From GCA-003244245 sp036266995 (GTDB taxonomy: Bacteria; Actinomycetota; Actinomycetes; Mycobacteriales; Pseudonocardiaceae), in the NCBI GenBank assembly GCA_036266995.1, contig DATAWX010000041.1:1-64000 (forward strand): a stretch of DNA of 64,000 nucleotides. The letters are read 5' to 3'. The translations under genes were made by a program, and so were the position numbers. Below the pieces are notes generated by a model, which ran no database searches, was not told the DNA's origin, and was given only the letters and a program-made list of their open reading frames with translations. The stretch's first letter is position 1, and the number at the start of each line of letters is the position of its first letter. Shown here one piece after another: positions 59,966 through 64,000 of the stretch.

Positions 59966-62947
59966 GTGGCAGGTAAGGCCCGCGTGCACGAGCTCGCCAA
60001 AGAGCTCGGCGTCACCAGTAAAGACGTTCTCAAGAAGCTCGCCGATCTCGGCGAGTATGTGAAGTCCGCCTCCTCAACGGTGGAGGCACCGGTCGCCCGC
60101 AAACTTCGTGACTCGTTTCCCTCCGATGGAGGCAAGCAGTCGTACGCCAACGGTGCATCGACCAGTGGCCGCGCAAGCAGTGGACCCGCTGGTGGGATCT
60201 CCCCTCCGGGCGGTGGAATCGCCGCTAGGCCGGGTCCCGCGCCGTCACCCTCCCGTCGACCGGAACCCGCGCCGGACAGCGCGTCTCCCGGAGCACCACG
60301 AGTATCCCCTGCCGTTCTTCCGGGGACATCTCCGTCAGCGATCCCCCAGCGCGCAACCCCAGTGGAGCGCCGGATATCCGCTGAGCCTCCGGTCGTCAGC
60401 GAGCCTCCGGCCGCAGCGCCGGACAGGCCGGCGGCACCCATGCGCCCGGCGGCGGAACGTCCCGTGGCTCCCCAACGGCCGCCGGCCGATCAGCGACCGG
60501 GCGGGCGACCCGATGACCCAGGAGCCTCTCGCCCCCGGTTGCCGAAGCCGGGTCCTCGGTCGCCGCGGGTAGGCAACAATCCCTTCGGCGTCGGCAGCTC
60601 CGCGCCTCCGCAGCGTTCGTCTGGGCAGCGACCGGCACCCCCGGCCAGTCCAACCGGGCCGAGCAGCATGCCTCCCCGCCCGAGCGGGGGTAACCGCCCG
60701 AGCTCCAGCCGCGGCGGCCCAGCCGGCAGCGGCGGACCGCGGCCGAATCCCGGCATGATGCCGCCCCGACCGCCCAGCCCCGGAGCAGGGCCGAGCCGTC
60801 CGGGACGCCCCGGCGCCGGTGAAGGAGCGCGCGGCGGCCCAGGTGGTCCAGGTAGTCCAGGTGGTGCCCGCGGTGGGCCCGGTGGCCGTGGGGGTGGCGG
60901 CGGTTTCCGCGGCGGTGGCGGGGGAGGTGGCGCTCCCGGCGGTCCCGCTGGTGGTGGCGCTCCCGCTGGTGGTGGCTTCCGCGGCGGACCGGCGCGTCCT
61001 GGCGGCGGTGCCCGTGGTCGTGGCGGTGCAGCCGGTGCCTTCGGCCGGCCTGGAGGCCCCGCGCGCAAGGGCCGCAAGTCCAAGCGGCAAAAGCGCCAGG
61101 AGTTCGACAACATGCAGGCACCGTCGGTCGGCGGTGTCCGGCTACCGCGCGGCGGCGGCGAGGTCGTCCGGTTGCGTCGCGGTTCCTCGCTTACCGACTT
61201 CGCCGAGAAGATCGACGCCAATCCGGCGGCGTTGGTGCAGGCGTTGTTCCACCTGGGCGAGATGGTGACGGCCACGCAGTCGGTCTCCGACGATGTGCTG
61301 CAGCTCCTGGGCCAGGAGATGAATTACAAGGTCCAGGTCGTCAGCCCGGAGGACGAGGATCGGGAGCTGCTGGAATCCTTCGCGCTGTCCTATGGCGAGG
61401 ACTCCGGAGGCGAGGACGACCTCGTGTTCCGGCCGCCGGTGGTCACCGTGATGGGTCACGTCGACCACGGCAAGACCCGCCTGCTCGACACCATCCGCCA
61501 GGCCAACGTGATGGGCGGCGAGGCCGGTGGGATCACCCAGCACATCGGCGCCTACCAGGTCGCCACCGAACTGGAGGGCGTGGAGCGGCTGATCACCTTC
61601 ATCGACACCCCGGGCCACGAGGCGTTCACCGCCATGCGGGCCCGTGGTGCGCGATCGACCGATATCGCGGTGCTGGTGGTGGCCGCCGATGACGGCGTCA
61701 TGCCGCAGACGGTGGAGGCGATCAACCACGCGAAGGCGGCTGGAGTGCCGGTCGTGGTCGCGGTGAACAAGATCGATAAGGAGAACTCGGACCCGACCCG
61801 GATCCGTGGTCAGCTCACCGAATACGGGTTGGTGCCCGAGGAGTACGGGGGCGACACCATGTTCGTCGATGTCTCCGCCAAGCTGGGCACCAACATCGAC
61901 TCGCTGCTCGAAGCGATCCTGCTTACCGCGGATGCCTCGCTGGATCTGCGCGCCAACCCCGACATGGAAGCCCAGGGGGTGGCGATCGAGGCGCATCTGG
62001 ACCGCGGGCGTGGTCCGGTGGCGACCGTGCTGGTACAGCGCGGCACGCTTCGCGTCGGTGACTCGGTGGTCGCGGGTGACGCCTACGGGCGGGTCCGCAG
62101 GATGGTCGACGAACATGGCGATGACGTCATCGAGGCGCTGCCCTCGCGACCGGTGCAGGTCCACGGGTTCACCTCGGTACCGGGTGCGGGTGACAACTTC
62201 CTCGTCGTCGATGAGGACCGCATCGCCCGCCAGATCGCCGATCGCCGGCGAACCCGGGAGCGCAACGCGGATCTCGCCTCCCGGCGCCGTCGGGTCAGCC
62301 TGGAGGACCTGGACCAGGCGCTCAAGGAGACCAGCCAGCTCAACCTGATCCTCAAAGGGGACAACTCCGGCACCGTCGAGGCGCTGGAGGACACCCTGAT
62401 GAAGATCGATGTCGGTGACGAGGTGGAGCTGCGGGTCATCCACCGCGGGGTCGGTGGTATCACCGAGGGCGATATCAACCTCGCCATCGCGGACAACACC
62501 ATCGTGCTCGGGTTCAACGTCCGGGCCGATGGGAAGGCCACCGCACTGGCCAACCGCGAGGGTGTGGAGATCCGTTATTACTCGGTGATCTACCAGGCGA
62601 TCGATGAGATCGAGCAGGCGCTGAAGGGCATGCTCAAGCCTGAGTACGAGGAGGTGGCGCTGGGCCGTGCCGAGGTCCGGGAGGTCTTCCGGTCCTCCCG
62701 GGTCGGCACCATCGCCGGGTGCATGGTCACCTCCGGGGAGATCAAGCGCAACGCCAAGGCCCGGCTGCTCCGGGACAACGTGGTAGTCCGCGAGGACTTC
62801 ACAGTGTCATCGCTGCGCCGGTTCAAGGATGACGCCTCCTCGGTCCGGGAAGGCTTCGAATGCGGCATCACGCTCTCGTCCTTCCACGACCTCCGGGTCG
62901 GCGATGAGATCGAGACCTACGAGATGAGGGAGAAGCCCCGCACCTGA
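59966..62947 (+). CDS. infB: translation initiation factor IF-2
   Basis: IF-2 (993 aa). The IF2_N domain (KARVHELAKELGVTSKDVLKKL-type start) is followed by a long Pro/Gly/Arg linker to about residue 375, including a Gly-rich run about 285-360. A second IF2_N-like segment (LTDFAEKIDANPAALVQALF) precedes the GTPase domain: GHVDHGKT at 497-504, DTPGHEAF, NKIDKE. Domains II and III and the fMet-tRNA-binding C-terminus follow. The GTG at 59966 has AAGGAGAG seven to eight nt upstream. Confidence 0.96.
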   Translation: MAGKARVHELAKELGVTSKDVLKKLADLGEYVKSASSTVEAPVARKLRDSFPSDGGKQSYANGASTSGRASSGPAGGISPPGGGIAARPGPAPSPSRRPEPAPDSASPGAPRVSPAVLPGTSPSAIPQRATPVERRISAEPPVVSEPPAAAPDRPAAPMRPAAERPVAPQRPPADQRPGGRPDDPGASRPRLPKPGPRSPRVGNNPFGVGSSAPPQRSSGQRPAPPASPTGPSSMPPRPSGGNRPSSSRGGPAGSGGPRPNPGMMPPRPPSPGAGPSRPGRPGAGEGARGGPGGPGSPGGARGGPGGRGGGGGFRGGGGGGGAPGGPAGGGAPAGGGFRGGPARPGGGARGRGGAAGAFGRPGGPARKGRKSKRQKRQEFDNMQAPSVGGVRLPRGGGEVVRLRRGSSLTDFAEKIDANPAALVQALFHLGEMVTATQSVSDDVLQLLGQEMNYKVQVVSPEDEDRELLESFALSYGEDSGGEDDLVFRPPVVTVMGHVDHGKTRLLDTIRQANVMGGEAGGITQHIGAYQVATELEGVERLITFIDTPGHEAFTAMRARGARSTDIAVLVVAADDGVMPQTVEAINHAKAAGVPVVVAVNKIDKENSDPTRIRGQLTEYGLVPEEYGGDTMFVDVSAKLGTNIDSLLEAILLTADASLDLRANPDMEAQGVAIEAHLDRGRGPVATVLVQRGTLRVGDSVVAGDAYGRVRRMVDEHGDDVIEALPSRPVQVHGFTSVPGAGDNFLVVDEDRIARQIADRRRTRERNADLASRRRRVSLEDLDQALKETSQLNLILKGDNSGTVEALEDTLMKIDVGDEVELRVIHRGVGGITEGDINLAIADNTIVLGFNVRADGKATALANREGVEIRYYSVIYQAIDEIEQALKGMLKPEYEEVALGRAEVREVFRSSRVGTIAGCMVTSGEIKRNAKARLLRDNVVVREDFTVSSLRRFKDDASSVREGFECGITLSSFHDLRVGDEIETYEMREKPRT

Positions 62948-63015
62948 AAACGGTGATCTTCAAGGACTACCAACCCCGGGTGTGGTGGTCCTCACCAGCT
63001 ACCAACCGGTGGTGA

Positions 63016-63315
63016 GTGGTGTACGTCGGCGCTGTGGAGTTGGACGTCCTGTTCGGCGACGTCCACTCCCTGAAGGAGAAGCGCTCGCTGGTCCGGCCGG
63101 TGATCGCGGAGCTCCGGCGACGCTTCGATGTCGCGGTTGCCGAGGCCGGCCACGTGGACCTGCATCGGCGATCCCTGATCGGGGTGGCCGCTGTTGCTGC
63201 TGACGCCTGCCACGTGCGCGAGGTGCTCGACGCATGCGAGCGCTTGGTGGCCGGACGGCCCGAGCTGGAGCTGCTGTCTGCTCGGCACCGGGTACTGGGT
63301 TCAGATGATGACTAG
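63016..63315 (+). CDS. DUF503 (YlxP-like) protein
   Basis: A 99-residue protein: VGAVELDVLFGDVHSLKEKR, then VIAELRRRFDVAVAEAGHVD and LLSARHRVLG. This is DUF503, regularly found between infB and rbfA; function unknown, thought to be linked to ribosome biogenesis by position. The start can be GTG 63016 or GTG 63019. Confidence 0.9.
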   Translation: MVYVGAVELDVLFGDVHSLKEKRSLVRPVIAELRRRFDVAVAEAGHVDLHRRSLIGVAAVAADACHVREVLDACERLVAGRPELELLSARHRVLGSDDD

Positions 63316-63351
63316 CGGCAGATATGACTAGCGGCAGAGGAGAACGCTGCG

Positions 63352-63804
63352 ATGGCCGACCCCCCACGGGCCCGCCGGCTCGCCAAACGGATCGCCAAGA
63401 TCGTTGCCTCCGGCCTGGAACATGAGGTCAAAGATCCCAGGCTGACGATGGTGACGATCACCGACGCGAAGGTCACCGGAGATCTCCGGGACGCGACGGT
63501 CTACTACACGGTGATCGGAGAAACCGTCGATACGCCGCCGGACACCGCCGGGGCGGCCGCCGCGCTAGAGAGTGCGACCGGAGTGTTGCGTTCCCTGGTC
63601 GGCCGCGGCACGGGTGTCCGGTTCACCCCCACCCTGACCTTCCGCTGCGACGACATCCCAGACGGGGTGCGCCGGATCGACGAGTTGCTGGCCAAGGCGC
63701 ACGACGTCGACGCGAAGGTCGCCCGCATCGCGGCGCACGCGTCGCCCGCCGGTGAGCCCGACCCGTACCGCCCGCCGCGGGACATCCCCGCAGACGATGA
63801 CTGA
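63352..63804 (+). CDS. rbfA: ribosome-binding factor A
   Basis: RbfA (150 aa) is a KH-fold 30S maturation factor. RARRLAKRIAKIVASGLEHE, VKDPRLTMVTITDAKVTGDL and PTLTFRCDDIPDGVRRIDEL fit the family. The C-terminal tail is short and acidic. Its stop codon overlaps the start region of the next gene by eight bases. Confidence 0.95.
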   Translation: MADPPRARRLAKRIAKIVASGLEHEVKDPRLTMVTITDAKVTGDLRDATVYYTVIGETVDTPPDTAGAAAALESATGVLRSLVGRGTGVRFTPTLTFRCDDIPDGVRRIDELLAKAHDVDAKVARIAAHASPAGEPDPYRPPRDIPADDD

Positions 63805-64000
63805 CCGCCACCGCCACCGCGACCGGGACCTGTGGGATCTGGAACTGGCCGCGGCCGCGAAGCTCGTCGGCAACGCGAGGGACGTCACACTGGTGGCCCA
63901 CGTGCAACCAGACGCCGACGCGCTGGGCAGCGCGCTGGCGCTCGGCATGGCACTTCGCCGGCGTGGCGTCACGGTGCGGGTGACCTTCGGTGAGCCGGCG
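63797..64000 (+). CDS. DHH-family phosphoesterase (NrnA-like), 5' part; runs off the window
   Basis: The first 68 residues from ATG 63797 read to the window end. AHVQPDADALGSALALG is the N-terminal DHH-type motif (usually HVNPDADALGS), and the helix before it starts LWDLELAAAAKLVG. Position after rbfA matches the NrnA-like bifunctional oligoribonuclease/PAP phosphatase of mycobacteria, which also cleaves c-di-AMP breakdown products. Gln replaces the Asn of HVNPDAD. Confidence 0.85.
   Translation, partial: MTDRHRHRDRDLWDLELAAAAKLVGNARDVTLVAHVQPDADALGSALALGMALRRRGVTVRVTFGEPA

Noticed and set aside
60840..61030. Gly-rich tandem repeat in infB as an independent repeat locus
   Set aside because: It is the in-frame low-complexity linker of actinobacterial IF-2.
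61142..62443. 433-codon open frame antisense to infB, and similar long antisense frames over dprA, rpsB, cobN and proS
   Set aside because: They mirror the codon structure of strongly supported genes on the other strand; high G+C makes stops rare. None has family motifs.

Overview
The window is one contiguous stretch of a high-G+C actinobacterial chromosome. Gene order on both flanks follows the mycobacterial/pseudonocardial arrangement: yifB-dprA-xerC, rpsB-tsf-pyrH-frr-cdsA-rlmN, DUF2631-dxr-site-2 protease-ispG-GNAT-PBP lipoprotein-map, then proS, rimP-nusA-ylxR-infB-DUF503-rbfA-DHH phosphoesterase. A WhiG/FliA-type sigma factor beside the M23 peptidase and rpsB is more like Streptomyces and Pseudonocardiales than Mycobacterium. 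I infer a Pseudonocardiales-like actinomycete; the species cannot be told from this sequence.

Layout. 1-22.4 kb: housekeeping genes (DNA uptake and recombination, translation, UMP kinase, phospholipid and isoprenoid synthesis, regulated proteolysis, peptidoglycan) plus a LigC/PolDom repair pair. 20.9-36.2 kb: first half of a large cobalamin locus (cobQ, cobN, BchID-like chelatase, cobO, cobB, cobI, cbiD, cobL, and a CobE-like protein fused to a 2[4Fe-4S] ferredoxin domain). It is interrupted at 22.4-23.6 kb by a low-density patch with a decayed VapBC-type module. 36.2-45.0 kb: an accessory island inside the cobalamin locus, rich in broken genes (methylase-nuclease, HNH remnant, aminoglycoside phosphotransferase, archaeal-type aspS2, folD2, SGNH hydrolase). 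45.0-52.6 kb: second half of the cobalamin locus (CbiX-CbiO fusion, cbiQ, a SUMT paralogue, cobJ, cobM on the minus strand; cobH and a CysG-like fusion on the plus strand). 52.6-64 kb: RIO kinase, OsmC protein, proS, YjbQ and the nusA-infB operon.

Most notable observations. (1) In the island, the archaeal-type aspS2 gene is preceded by what reads as a complete translational T-box riboswitch with an ultrashort Stem I. Its loop holds a GAC (Asp) specifier, the T-box variable base is complementary to the G73 discriminator of tRNA-Asp, and mutually exclusive antisequestor and Shine-Dalgarno-sequestor helices can be drawn. (2) The neighbouring folD2 gene carries a ZTP (pfl) riboswitch whose 3' side runs into an SD-sequestering hairpin. 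Both downstream genes are disrupted (in-frame TGA; one-base frameshift). (3) Three dispersed palindromes (31.3, 44.85 and 52.6 kb) share one geometry, a GAGTG...CACTC core of 15 + 6 + 15 nt, and sit on gene boundaries where they supply stop codons or abut a start codon. They look like one family of intergenic palindromic repeats.

The cobalamin genes mix aerobic-type (CobN, CobO, CobI/J/M/L/H) and anaerobic-type (CbiD, CbiX, CobE/CbiG-C) components. CobG, CobF and CobK are not in the window. No tRNA, rRNA, CRISPR array or intact insertion sequence was seen.
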